DNA of 62,621 bases from Ceratorhiza oryzae-sativae (taxonomy: Eukaryota; Basidiomycota; Agaricomycetes; Cantharellales; Ceratobasidiaceae), in contig JARWMV010000090.1 in the NCBI GenBank assembly GCA_030998015.1, positions 1 to 62,621 of the forward strand. The letters run 5' to 3'. The first letter of the stretch is position 1. Each line of letters begins with the position of its first letter. Position numbers and translations under genes: made by a program. Below are positions 42,269-54,600 of this stretch, in pieces. Below the pieces are notes generated by a model. It made no database searches. It worked only from the letters and a program-made list of their open reading frames with translations, and was not told the origin of the DNA.

Positions 42269-43138
42269 TTTCTGTACATGAACAGGAACTAAACGCAAAC
42301 GCGCTCCACTCATCTCTTTTTTCTTTCTAACTTTTCACACAAGCTACTCAACAACACGGGCCCCAGCCATTTGGAACCAATATATATTAGTCATAAAATA
42401 AAATACACATGCGTAAACAAAAGAAAGCGCTGAAGGCGCGAGAGCGTAAAAGGCTCAACAAATAAGGAATAAAATAGAAAAAATAGCTAGAAAATTGTAA
42501 CGATCGCTTAGGCATAGAAATAACCTCGTACCATGCGTACGAGGTGTGGCGATGGTACGCATACATGCTGCCGAGCCATGAGGAATGAAGCACCCTTCGC
42601 ATATTCACTTAAGCGTCGGATCTCTCACTCCCACTTAGTATAAATACCCTATCTGTTGAATTTACAATCATATTTGTGCATGTATGCGGCGTTTTTGTAT
42701 TTGTTTCTGTCCATCTCTGATATCATGCGCAAGTTTGCGAGTACCCCCTCTTCCCTTAGTTCTCTACCTTCGTAGTTGAGCTAAGGTATTGTAGTTTTCT
42801 TTCTTTTCTTATTTATTCTTTTCTCCCTTTACTTCGTAGTACGATTGTATCTTAGGTACAGTAAATACACAGTTCTCTACCTTCGTAGTTAAGCTAAGTA
42901 CGATTGCATCTTAGCCACCGAAACCTTCCTACGTGAGACTCTCATCTACCCCCCAAACTATGTGTTCTTAGCGACTGTCAATATACGATTATTGAGGCGA
43001 GTCTACTCGTCGTTGACGACGGTTCACTCATGTGTTTACTATTGTTAGCTAGGTGCGCCGCTAGGACAACTGTTCATTACTAACTACTTTTGTTTGTAAA
43101 TATAGGAGCCTTGCACCATTCTCACGTCTGATCCAAGA
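42269..43138. other. Intergenic between the armadillo gene and catalase
   Basis: 870 bp with no supported gene. It holds a TATA-like TATAAAT near 42641 on the plus strand without a convincing ORF behind it, and a 29-bp direct repeat (AGTTCTCTACCTTCGTAGTT..., 42758-42786 and 42871-42898). A segment at about 42400-42650 resembles one at about 45840-46060. Confidence 0.5.
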
Positions 43139-45380
43139 TTATGCAATTGGCATCCCCATAAAGTTCGCTCCCTTTCCAGCAGAGAAGAATCTGGGGTTCT
43201 TTCCGACAAGGTGTGCCTCCTTTGATTCTTGCGCAATCTGCTCCAACGTATATCCATCATGGACAGGGATGAGATCATATATGGCCCCAGCGTAACGGGG
43301 ATCAATTGCATATAGCTGCACGAGGTAGTTCTTTTGAACGATAGAATCGGCATGCTGCGAGTCGCACCGTTAGTTTCACCGCGCGGGTTCCTAAGAATGC
43401 ACCTACTTTTAATAGCGTCGCGGTATTCTTGTGCAGTTCGTCGCGCTTCTGGGGCGTCAAGACCCGCAAATACAGCTCACGTACTTGGTTGTACTCGGTC
43501 GGGCTCCCTTCGTGAAGATAATAACTTTTGCGCGAGAGAATATTGCTGGCCACCTGCATAGGTACCTCCTCGGCTTCTGGAAGGAAACCGGGTGCGCCTC
43601 TCGTAGTTGGCGTTCTATTATGATAGCTATTCGGGGACTTTGTACAATTCAGCTTCAGGACCCGGCCTCCAAACCAGCACGTAAAACAACCCACGTAAGT
43701 TGGCTTTCCGGCAACATTTCCGTCGATTCGCATGCTGCCTGCATAGTTATCAGGAGAAACGAAACTATGATGAATGAACCTTGTGAACAAAGCAAACCGA
43801 AGTCAAACTCTGAGACGTACCGCGCCATAAATGGACAATTAACGGGAATTTGATGAATATTCGCACTTCCCAGGCGATGGTACTGAGCATCACGATAGAA
43901 GAAAGCGCGCCACTGAAGAAGCGTGTCTGGAGACAACTCAATTCCGGGAACCAATGATCCAGGCGAAAACGCGGCCTGCTCAACATCGCGATGATAGTCC
44001 TATATTTCTAACCCATGAGCGATACGACGAATATCACGGGTTTAGATTTCACACATACTTCAGGATTTCTGGCGAGAACCAGCTCCCCGACTTCCTGCAT
44101 TGGAATCTCGTTTCTCGGCCAGACCTTCGTGACGTCAAACGGATCGAAATCGATTGTGCCAGAGACAAACATCTCCAGCTTCAAGACTTGAACAAACATA
44201 GTCCAACGAGCATCCCCACCGCTTTCGATATGGTTCCATAGATCACGCTTGGCAAAATCGGGATCTTGACCTGATGTCATGATCGCCTCCTCGTTCGTAA
44301 ACTCCTTGGTACCTTGCTTTGATCGCCAATGGTACTATTCAATGATTAAATACGTCGGAGCGAAATCGCAAAATCAATAATGAAACTCACCTTAACGTGG
44401 ACCGCTTCTCCTGACTTGTTCACCCAACGGAACGTATGGCAGCCGTATCCACTCATGAAGCGCCAGCCAACCGGTGTGGCATGGTCAGACATTAGCATTA
44501 GGCCTGCATGTTGCGATTCGGGCACATTCGCAAGGAAGTCGAACCAGGTATTATAGTCGATAAGCCCGTTCTTCGGGTTACGTTCTTGAGAACGAATATT
44601 ATCTGGCCCCATAAACGGGTCGCGAACAAAAAACACGGGCCAGTTAAGCCCGACGGGTCGTAGTTACCTACACTCCCAACGCGTTGAGACACCAAGCACA
44701 CTTATTTGACCCGTTTACTCCACCTTCCTCGGTATAAAACTTGGTTGCAAATCCGCGTGGATTGCGAGCGCTGTCTGGAAACTCTCGCTAGGAACGCGTC
44801 AGCTGTAGGGCGTTGCATGCAGAACTGAAATATGCCTACGCCGTAAGTCACAGTCGAGAACCGAGTGTACGCTGGAGTCTTCTTCCCCAGCTGGAATAAC
44901 GCAGCTTTGGTCAAATGCGAGACATCGTGGGTAACTTGGAAGTATCCAAAACTACGGAACGATTCATGTTAAGGAATCCAACTATGAATTCGGCGTGGAA
45001 CTTACGCAGATGATCCACATGGGTGGACGATGCGTTCCTGGATCTTCCCCCTGTTAAATGCTTGTTGTTTCTCGAGCAATAGCGTATCGCCTTGGTACGG
45101 AATTCCACCAACATTCAAGGCATGTCTGCGGACGAAATGTTAAGATATGCTCGCGCAATGATAGTAAACGTATATACCCTGAGTCCGCGATCGGCTGACC
45201 AAAATTACTAGTGTAAATCGGCGAGTCATCATTAGCATGCGTGTCTTGAACCAGCCCCGCAAGTCGGGATGCGATGACGGCGGGTCCATCATTCAGACGG
45301 AGAACGCCTGGTTGCGTTGCAGTACACGAGGGTCGATCCCAGGGATCTTAGAAAGTGCATCCTGGATGAATGAGGTCATG
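43139..45380 (-). CDS. Divergent catalase (heme hydroperoxidase), multi-exon
   Basis: ATG at 45380 ([16 protein letters not shown]), stop at 43139 ([10 protein letters not shown]). Catalase landmarks in order: [12 protein letters not shown] with the distal His (about 45040), [16 protein letters not shown] (about 44930), [15 protein letters not shown] (about 44740), [18 protein letters not shown] (about 44610), [11 protein letters not shown] (about 44430), [11 protein letters not shown] (about 44130), and the proximal heme-ligand region [14 protein letters not shown] (about 43880) with Arg and Tyr kept. It would split hydrogen peroxide. Where catalases read GNNTP just before FF(I/V)RD, this one reads GLTGP, so the distal Asn is missing. 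A one-base frame break lies in exon 1 near 45289. It may be a non-canonical paralogue or a decaying gene. Confidence 0.78.
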
Positions 45381-46389
45381 GTTTCGGCTGTCAATTGGGT
45401 GGGGGTACAGAGTAAAGACACCAAATCGTGCTCTTATCCCTAGCAGGACAGTTCGGGCGATAGAACAATTGCTTTACTTGCCCTCAATATTTCATAGGTG
45501 GTGCGACATTAGAACCATAATTCGCTAACTGTGATGTAGACGATTTGGAAGTTGCATACGGAAGTCAAACGGAACTACTTCAAATGATGGACAACTGCGA
45601 CGCGGTACGTCAGGCTTCCAGTTGTTTGTCATGAGGTTGGTCATACCGTCGCGTGCCAAGGCATTTTGTTCAAGTTGGGGTGAGTCCCTGATGAGGGTGG
45701 TTGAGCAGCGTCTCCAGCTCGCGCAGGTCACATCAGAATAACATCGCTTTTGTAAAAGCGATTGGTGCTTACGACCGGTTACACGGAAGGATTGTAGGAT
45801 TAATAAAAATACAAACCCCATATATATACAACTAGAACAAGCGCCGCACCAGTGCATCAAGAGAAACACGAATAGAAAAGGTAGAACGAATCGCTAGAGG
45901 ATTCTAGCGACCCAGTCAGATTGCAAAAAGACCTGAGGGTTGTATGGACTGACGATTAGCGAAGGCACGCATATACGCTGCCCGAGAGAGAATGGAAACG
46001 TATCTCATGCGCATCGCTTGTGCATTGGGGTTTCTCGGCATTCGTATAGTATAAAAGTGTGCCCCGTTGTACTCGAAATCAATGCACTCGATTCACTTTC
46101 AATTCAAGATTAGTTAAGCTGGTCAAATCGTCGCCCACACAGAGAAATCTATTAATCTTAGATATGGTTTGCACCGGTTTAATAGGTGCGCCGCTGGCAT
46201 GCCGTACAACTGACTGCAATAGATTTGCATCTACATACAGGAATCTTGCATTACGCCTTTTTCATGTCCCTGTCCCGCTGCGTCAACAAAGATGGGAAAT
46301 GCGAGGCTCAACGTCGGACATGGTATAGAGGACAGTAAGGAGCATCCTATCGAGTAACTCATCATTCTTTGAACATCCTACTGGTCAGA
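45381..46389. other. Intergenic upstream of catalase
   Basis: About 1 kb with no gene I can support. A TATA-like TATAAAA lies near 46049 on the plus strand. The block at about 45840-46060 partly matches 42400-42650. Confidence 0.45.
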
Positions 46390-46668
46390 ATGAGCCTAAA
46401 ATTATTATTTTTGACGTTTCAAGTAATTTCAATTGTTTTGGTAGGCGAAGTCACCGCGATAGCAAATAGCGTCCCCATACGCCGAACAGCGCCGGGACGT
46501 GGGGCATTGCAAGTCCGTTGTGTTGTGTCGAACTTGGCTGGGATCGGGACCAGAACTTCTTCTCTTGCCGCTACGGTGCTTCGAGATCAGATCGAACATA
46601 TCGTGCTATGGCCGGCTGAAATCACGCGCTCCATAGGTTATCAGCACTCTCCCAGAGTTTTAAGCTAA
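46390..46668 (+). CDS. Possible small secreted protein, 92 aa
   Basis: ATG at 46390. The first ~25 residues (SLKLLFLTFQVISIVLVGEV) look like a signal peptide with a small-residue cleavage region (TAIANS). The rest has no recognised domain and only one Cys. Weak support: single exon, no homologue known to me, in a region with many random ORFs. Confidence 0.2.
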   Translation: MSLKLLFLTFQVISIVLVGEVTAIANSVPIRRTAPGRGALQVRCVVSNLAGIGTRTSSLAATVLRDQIEHIVLWPAEITRSIGYQHSPRVLS

Positions 46669-48116
46669 TTGGAAAACAGGTTACCTTCGATTACATCTCC
46701 CTTATTTATGTGCGAGAATCCAAATGGTGGTTTAACCCATTTCGTTCAGATTTTTCACGCTTAATTTGGGGGCTTGGGTGCTCTTTCTCTCTCAACACAT
46801 CCTAACACGCTAATCTAATTTTGTATCTTTCATATCTTTCCCCCTTTGCTATGTCTTCAATCTGATGATAGCGATATTTATCCCCGTTTAATGATGTCAT
46901 CAGCGGTCTGATTGTTTCTGAAGATTGAATAATCATGTTCCTTTGCTAATGGGCAAGCCTCACGTTATAGTTCTAGAAGAGATTGCGAAATTGCTCTTAC
47001 GTGAGGCTGGTTTCAACTTTTTTGTTTTAACCTCAACAAATGAACAAGATAAAAACAATTTTCAGTCGAACCGTTAGCCCAGCATGTTGTACATGACAAT
47101 GGCGTGCAATAGTCCGTGAAAAATTTCTCCGATCGCCAAGTTTATCTTTGGAGGTTCATCACGAGCATGCACAAATATTATGGCCCCAGGGGTTATGTTC
47201 GCCAAAACAGTTTCTAAAACCCGAACACCAACACCTATGTTGGGCATATGGGATGTCCTTCGGGCGAGGGACCATCATAGTGAATTTTAGTCAATACCTG
47301 CAAACAAACATAACATTGGCTAAGAACTTGGAGATTCGTGATTTCATTCCCCAATGGAATCGTTCCTGGCCTCCAACGCTTCAGAGCGACCAGGGGACTC
47401 TGTACCTAACCGATGAGATTTTCGGACGGGCCGCTGAGCGTTCGCTGGTTCTCCACTTGACTTGAGATCGTGGAGATTGTCGAGTCGCCGAGTAAAGTGC
47501 TTACACCCTTTGGGGCATAACTTAGCCATATGTAGGGTCTATAGGCGCTTGGAAGTGCATGCAATCTGAAATAACAATCAAAGCCACAACATTGTTGTAA
47601 CTAAAAGAGGTCTCGGAAAACCATTGTAGCACTTCGAATGAGGAACATTTACCTTTAGGCGTCAATCACGCTTCGTAAATTAGGCGTTATTCCCGCATAT
47701 AGCATGTCCGCCACGTCGACTCTGTTTATATAACAACACAGTGGAATACTCGTCACTTTCAAGGCTGCATTAAGTTGAGCACACGCTTGGCCCGCGCGAC
47801 CTTTTGAGACCAGCCAGAGAGGCCCTCTGCTTAGACACATGTATTTTGACCAAGAGGGTTTCTTCCGAGACACCAGTGCCAACCCTACCCACGTGGACCT
47901 CAAGGCCGAAGCAATACAATTTTGCGGGTCCGTTAAAAAGGAGCAAAGAGTGTGTATAAACGAACAAGAATATGCATACACGAACGAAAGCTTCGAGTAT
48001 ATAGCCACCCGAGGGAACTGTATAGTCAGCCACACAAGAGCGCCGTAGGAGCCATAAAAACCGAAATTGGCCCTTGAGATTGCTCCGGCTTCCATCCGTG
48101 CTTCTGGAGGACGAAA
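46669..48116. other. Intergenic, nothing recognised
   Basis: About 1.4 kb, AT-richer between 46800 and 47100, with only short overlapping ORFs on both strands. Confidence 0.4.
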
Positions 48117-48491
48117 ATGTCTGGCCAAGTACCGTTCCTAAGCGGCCCGACAACTGGGACCGAATTGACGAGGAAACTATTAGGGCGTCTCGCTCCATTC
48201 CTCTATGCTATTCTCCTCAATATTCTGCGAGTCGCTATTGAATCCATTCGAATACCGAGAGGTTTCCTGACCGATGATCAATTTCTCACAACTACAATCT
48301 TAGATCTCAAAGCTTATATCGTCACTGATGTAGACAAGGAGACAGCCGAGTTCTGGTTCGAGTATAATGAGGCTCCTTTGAGTAGTAAACAGACAGTCCG
48401 AGACCTAGACCTGGGGTCAGACGGTGGAAGGATCCGTACTTATGCCGCGAATCGTTTCGAGTTGGAATCAGGTGGGGGAGGTGACGTCTGA
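48117..48491 (+). CDS. Hypothetical protein, 124 aa
   Basis: ATG at 48117 in a fair context (AAAATGTC), stop at 48491. A hydrophobic helix (RLAPFLYAILLNILRVAI) is followed by a mixed region ending in a Gly-rich tail. No family recognised and no neighbouring context; it may be chance. Confidence 0.2.
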   Translation: MSGQVPFLSGPTTGTELTRKLLGRLAPFLYAILLNILRVAIESIRIPRGFLTDDQFLTTTILDLKAYIVTDVDKETAEFWFEYNEAPLSSKQTVRDLDLGSDGGRIRTYAANRFELESGGGGDV

Positions 48492-49775
48492 TTGAATTTT
48501 CCCGTATCCTGTTTTGACCGACACCCCTAGTCAATATCACAACTCTTTGCTATTTCCTAGCTGCAGCGCTGTGAAAAAATTGATTCGATCCAAGCATTGA
48601 TTTGCGGAAGCGGAAACAGATGAAACAGCCCGGCCTACCCAACCCAGGAATGCCCATGTATGATACGGTCGAGATAAAGGACACCCCGATCGTCATGATT
48701 CTCAGTGCCTTTGTGAGGCAAAACTCTACCTCAAGTGTGGGGCGGGTAGAATAGTCTTTAGAGGGCAACGGTTCTTTTATTCTGGTAATCTTGTCTTCGA
48801 CGTGCTAGTACTGTGCGTGCTTCTCCGAGCTTACCTGCCTTCCCCCAGCGATTGAAACGTATACCAAATCTTAAAAGTAGGTTGGAGTATCTAATAAATA
48901 GGCTCCTGTACGTACAACTCGAATCGTCGCCTTCTCGCAAGGGTACGTTTAGATGTTCGATACAGTCTCACCCCCCTGCGCCACCGTACTCTGGATTTCG
49001 CCACACCTACGTAAACATATCCATTTGACGAATACAGTTTATAAGCCTTGGACACACCACACTCGGTAGCACACCCAACTGGTACCACTAGCGAACAACA
49101 GATCACACATCGTCATCCAGTTGTGCTGCTTGTCAAACAAAAAGCCAATCGGGAACGTATCAGATCTCAGCAAACGGACCCGATCGCCTGAGATCTCGTG
49201 GGTTCCTTGGATCTCCCCGCATCAACCCTACTTGCTGTGCAGCGAAAAACGGATTTCGAACGGATGAAGCTCCAGGGAGGGATTAGTCCTACTGGGAAAC
49301 TCGATTGTACTACACGTTGAGGCTAACGAACTCGTGATCTCTCGATTTGAAACGTCTTTCGAGTGCTCCAGTACGGGAATGGATCAATGCAAGAGTACAC
49401 AGGGACCGCGGACGGTTGCCAATGCAGTATCACCGCTGCAGGACATCCGGGAAACAACACCAAGCCAAAAGCTATTATCTCCAGACCGAATTCTTTACTA
49501 AGAATCCAAGCTCCCAAAATTCTGTCGAAATCGATGGGAATCACAGGGAAAGTGCTTCAAACCAAATAGAAAGGCGGTTTATTCACTACCGCAAATCCAC
49601 AAATGACATTAGAAAAAGGACAAATAGGGAACCTCTCCAAGTAGATGTACAAGAGAGATATACAATTTATTCTTCAGCCGTTGGAATGTTCTGTTCGCAT
49701 TATAAGAGTTGTAAAAATAGGAGCTCCAAAATAATCCACGAGTGCGAAACGCAAGCCGGATGTATTATGATATTC
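48492..49775. other. Intergenic, nothing recognised
   Basis: About 1.3 kb downstream of the 578-aa gene; only short ORFs on both strands. Confidence 0.4.
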
Positions 49776-51669
49776 TTAGGATACGCCCTTTAATATCGCG
49801 AAAACCTCCTGCTGCCGCTCCCTAAATGCTGGGAGCCCCGTCATACGTAGTGCTAGTTCGTTTATCCGGTTCGCAAACCGAACCGTTGAAGAGCTTGGGC
49901 TTCTTCTGCCCTCGTCACTATCCTCGTCACTTCGATTCCCCGGGCCGGGGCTACGGCCCCTCTCCCGTCGAGTGTTTCGGCGGATGGCACGTTCTTCGGA
50001 TCGTTGCTCTGCTACTCCTGTGCGGAGTGTGCGTTTAAGGCGGTCGATGCGAGGTTCCGGTATGTCGAGACCTCGCTCAGCAAGGTACATGGCTCGGCGG
50101 TCATCTTCTTCCGAAAGTTCCTATATAAAGATTGTGTCAGTCTCGTCCATCACTCGGTGTGGGAATGACTCGCCTTGGCGGCTTCACCGATGCTGGCAAG
50201 CTCAATCATTAGCGGGCGCAAGGGGGCTGGGCAATCCTCGAGCGTCAGTTCTTGGCCGAGCACAGCCCGGACGGATCCACGTGGGGTGATGGACGAAAGG
50301 GAAACATTCAGGATGGCTAGCGCAACCGCAGCAAAATATGCTCCTGCAAATCTCGACAGTCAGTCGTGAGAAAAGGGAGGAAAATCCCGACGTACGAGGC
50401 GGGTCATTGACCAATAGCTCTCTCAGTTTTGGCGCTTCAGCCAGTGCGTCGCCTAGGCCGGCATAAAGTGTCTCTCGGATGATCATAATCGACGGGTCGT
50501 TGGCGGTCAAGAACGAGGGGCTCGCCGGTCGAGCTGGGATGGAACTGGGCCCTGGAACACTCAGCTGGGCGGACTGTGTCGCTCGATGGCCACCCGCTGG
50601 GGTACCGGTGCGTGCGGGGGTGGGTGTACTCGAGCGCTGGGGGACTCTTAGGGGGGCCCATCCGTTTGAGCCCGAGGCAGCTCCAAAGCCTCCAGGGCCG
50701 ACCGGACTACGTGGGCTGCTGGGCGATACAAAGCCACCGATAAAGGCCGGTTCGTTCTCGGTGCCAGGCGGCACGGGGGGGAGAGCAGCATAACGGCGCT
50801 CGGTCGAGCTTTGGCGAGAATGAGTACGAGAAGAGGACGGGGAAGCTGGAGAGCCTGGGACGCCAAGCGTATCGCCGTATGCCGGCGACTGCGGACGCGC
50901 CGAGACGGGACCGCGGCGGGACTCGTCGTATTCCTTCCCACTAGCCCCGGCGGATGGCGCAGGCGATGGCGGTGCCTCGTCGTAGCTCGGCGGGGGGACA
51001 AACTTGGCGGTAGCCGTGGGACCCCTGGACCCCGCAGGACTGGTCGGATCTCCCAGGTTGAGCGCGGCCTGCAAGTCTTCGGTGTAGCGCAGCTGGAACG
51101 ACCGTCGCTGGGATATCTCGATGGCAACGGCGCGCAGATCGGCGGCGATGGCGTGGACCTTGGCAAGCGCGGTCTGCTCTGGGCTGGGCGAGTCGGGAAA
51201 GGGCGAGGGCAGGTCGGCGGAGAGCGTGACGGGCTGCTTGCCGCAGATGATGCATGCGAGGTCGTAGGTGTGCTCGGCGGCAAGGGACTGGATGCGGGGG
51301 ACAGCGCGGGCCCAGAGGTCGAAGAAGGGGAGGAAGCCGGGCGGGCATGTCGCGGCGGTGAGCCGCTTCTGGGGCTCGCTGGGGTCGGTGCCGCGGGGGC
51401 GCGGGATGGGGACACCAGGTGGATTCGTGTTGGAGCGGAGGGCGGCAAAGTACAGACAGAGGGCGGGGCCTGCGGTGGCGGATGAGTGCAGACAGCGGGG
51501 GCCAGAACGAGGCAGACGCACCACATATCATCAGATCGGCCTCGGCACTCGCGAGCAGATCGTCGCTGAGCAGCCGCTCGGCCTTGGCGTGCTTGAGCGC
51601 GCTGGTCAGGAACGCGTGGAAGCCGTTGATCACCTCCTGCTCGGACAGCACTGCGTTGTCCGCCATCAT
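49776..51669 (-). CDS. Conserved-looking 578-aa protein of unknown function, four exons, one GC-AG intron
   Basis: Exons 51669-51522, 51469-50396, 50343-50174 and 50120-49776. Introns of 52, 52 and 53 nt: GTGCGT...CGCAG, GTACGT...TGCAG, and GCGAGT...TATAG (a GC-AG intron after AAG). The sum is 1737 nt, exactly 578 aa plus stop with no frame break. Residues 1-165 look globular (SEQEVINGFHAFLTSALKHA; FLPFFDLWARAVPRIQSLA), with one CxxC (CIICG). Then come a long Ser/Pro/Gly-rich disordered region, a helical segment (ETLYAGLGDALAEAPKLREL) and a charged, Arg-rich C-terminus. I do not recognise the family. GC content is clearly higher than in the transposon half. Confidence 0.75.
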
Positions 51670-54600
51670 CAAGGACGTGCAAACCGATCTGCGCTCGTGG
51701 CTCCAGCCCTTATCTACTCCCAAAACACGATGACGTCAGCGCGCCAATCCGGTGCCGGGCCACCGCCGGGCCACGTGCCACACCGCCATCCGGCCACCCC
51801 ACAGCGCCACCTCGTACGCCCTCACCTCATTTCTCCGGCGCAAACAGCTTCTCATGCAATCTGACTGCCTCGCTACCCCAGTGCTAGGGTCAGGTAAATA
51901 ATTCATTTACAGTTACTTACTGTGTATATACCAATGTGTAAGAGTACTGTTAAGTGGTGTATGACATGAACATTTTATCGATCAAACACTACAAGTTGTA
52001 CGGTACATCCAGTAGTGAGTTGTCCAGTTGTGTTGGATTTGGTTACGAAGAGCTAATGGCAGCAGGTTTTGGGCTTCTCCACGCTCAACTACGCCAGGAG
52101 CCGGGTAGTCGCCAAGTAAGTCACACAACAAGCCCTCTCGCAAGTCAACCCACTCGGTCATTGCACGTTTAAACTATTCATCCGACCCACGAAGTGCTGG
52201 TATAACCTCATCAAAACCTGCCTCGGCCTCCCATGTACCCAGGCCTTCTTGTGAAGGGTTGGCCTCGACATCAGATAATCCCTCCCCAGACAGTTTCACG
52301 GTTGGCTCTCCAACTTGCTTAAGGTGGCCGGATAGGTCACGGAAACACACAGTGGGGCACATATAGTTGTCTTTAGTGCCCTATAAGCAATATATACATG
52401 CTTAACTCTCCTTGCTGCTAGTTGTAATAATAATTCACTCACGTTTCGTTGACAATGTTCGTGTTGTTTGATCCGAGTCATAAAAATAATGGTACTCTCT
52501 TTTTGCCTGCCGCGATCAGGAGATTTTAGCTTTATAAAATTAGATACCGTCCGCTCCTTGGCCATAGGGTTCGGGCAACGAATATGACTTGATGGCAAGA
52601 TTACTCAACACACGAGCATCCAAGTCGCGAGATAGGCTAGTCTAGTATTCAAGAGCAGTGGTCGATTGGAGATATCGATCAAATAGAGATCTTTGTCGAA
52701 CGTATGTTTCAAACTTGGTTCGAAACTCATCGAAACCGGTGAACGGACCCCTGACCGATCTTGTGTCGCCGATCCATTCCGCATTGACTACAAAACCTTG
52801 AAACGGGTAGGTGAACACGCGGGGCTAGGACTTTGGTGCTAGCTGTGAGAAGAGGTCGCACAGAGTTTGTAGCTCACGCTGAACGTCAGGCGGGGTCGCC
52901 ACAGTGTCGGAAGAAGCGGAATCTCGTTTCGGAAGTGTTTCACGTAGCATATACGAAAGATTTTCGAGTGGCTGAGCATCTACAAAGGATCGGTAATAGG
53001 GAATTGCATACCAGCCACCTAATAAAAGCGGACCGCTGGGTCGGCGTAATTAAAAACACGTTTACTTATCGTGTTTTATATGTATGTAAATGTCGGTTAT
53101 GTAACTAATTGGTCCTCACCGTACCCGAGTCTGGATCTCAGGATTTACTAGAACCCTCGAATCATGATCCCCCCGAACTCACACACTCCGCTCTCTAGTC
53201 AACATGAATACACAGATGTGTTGGTATGGGACACATATTAGCGCCTGCGCACTGGCCGAATGGTACCTAACAATCCAAGGAAATCGTTCGTGGGAAACAT
53301 GCGGATGATCTTGCTAAAAACCTGCTTTGCTGCTTTGGCACTCATACGAGCCGCTTCATTTCCCCTTGTACTGGTTCACCAACCCCATCGCTCGCCGGTT
53401 CGCCCCAAAAGCTGAGTCTGAGCTGCTCATCCGTTAGTCGATTCAGCGCTGTGTTTGAATCTATACACATACATACTATCCTTTGAACCCGGACTCCGTA
53501 ATGCTTCCATGAACACCGATCGCCGCCGAACCTGTTCTCGAACATCAGGCAGAGCCTTACACTCCCTCGTCGGAGGGCTGCGCTATCTTTTGACTACGTC
53601 CGAAACCAATCCCATGGGCCAACTAATTGAGTCAACGTACAGAAATGTGCTAAGATGTTGTCCAGCTACGCTGCCGCGACCCGGATTGCTGTTTTGTGAC
53701 AACTCAGGAGCCCTCGGGTATCGTCCACCTAATGATCTTAGGGTTATGACTACATAAGACCTTACTCCAATACGCTTACGCTACCATATAATAGGAGCGA
53801 TGTGCGGCACACGATCCCTTCTACGACGATCACAACTGTTCGACGCCGTAGATCTGGTTGGCCATTTGAATAGGGTTCTCACCTGGTACCATATGCTCCT
53901 TCACACTACGTTTCTCAAGCGGCGTTCTCGCTTGATGTGCTGCTCATCTTGTGATGCGTCGTTGGTCGTCGCGACACCCCCGTTACGTCTGACTGGTGCG
54001 TTGTGTCCTCATGCCGTACGAAACCTCACTGTTATGGAATAGGGGTCGAGCATTCTTTCCAAATCGCCGGCAGGCTTAGAAGCGGGATTAAGTCCAAGTA
54101 GGTGATATATCTCGAGCAACGACAATCGCCCAAGTACTGGATACCATCCCCCGGCACTTCGATCTGCCTCCCTCGATCCTCCTTTCGAATAAACTGTCGA
54201 TCATCCATAAATAAAGACGGCACTCACAGATCGTGATCCCTAATTGGTGTAGTCCAGGCGCGTGCACGAACAACGGGAGTGTAACAAACCTAGCCCGAAT
54301 TTGTGGGTATCTTGTCCAACCTCCGGTCCTGTTGCCACAAGTGTATTTCCGACTCTACCTGGCTCATATGCGTGGCAATACGCCCACTTCTGCAGTACGT
54401 CCTTGCACCTCACGAAGGCGTAGGAATGCGGCACCCCAAGGCCGTGAACCCCGACCCTTGTATGCCCCCCCTCCCATTAATGTCACAGAAAATAACATAG
54501 TTTAAGGTGGAACGCCACAATTGAACGGAGTAGCTATGAAAAGCCATTCTTGTAGATCGGACTGCAGATCCTTCCCCGTTACGGAACTACATTATATTAG

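Noticed and set aside
50811..51485. 224-codon plus-strand ORF
   Set aside because: Antisense shadow of the GC-rich 578-aa gene, whose four-exon minus-strand model closes exactly.
52174..52362. 62-codon minus-strand ORF with an acidic C-terminus as a gene
   Set aside because: Looks slightly protein-like, but is short and isolated, with no upstream exon I could connect.
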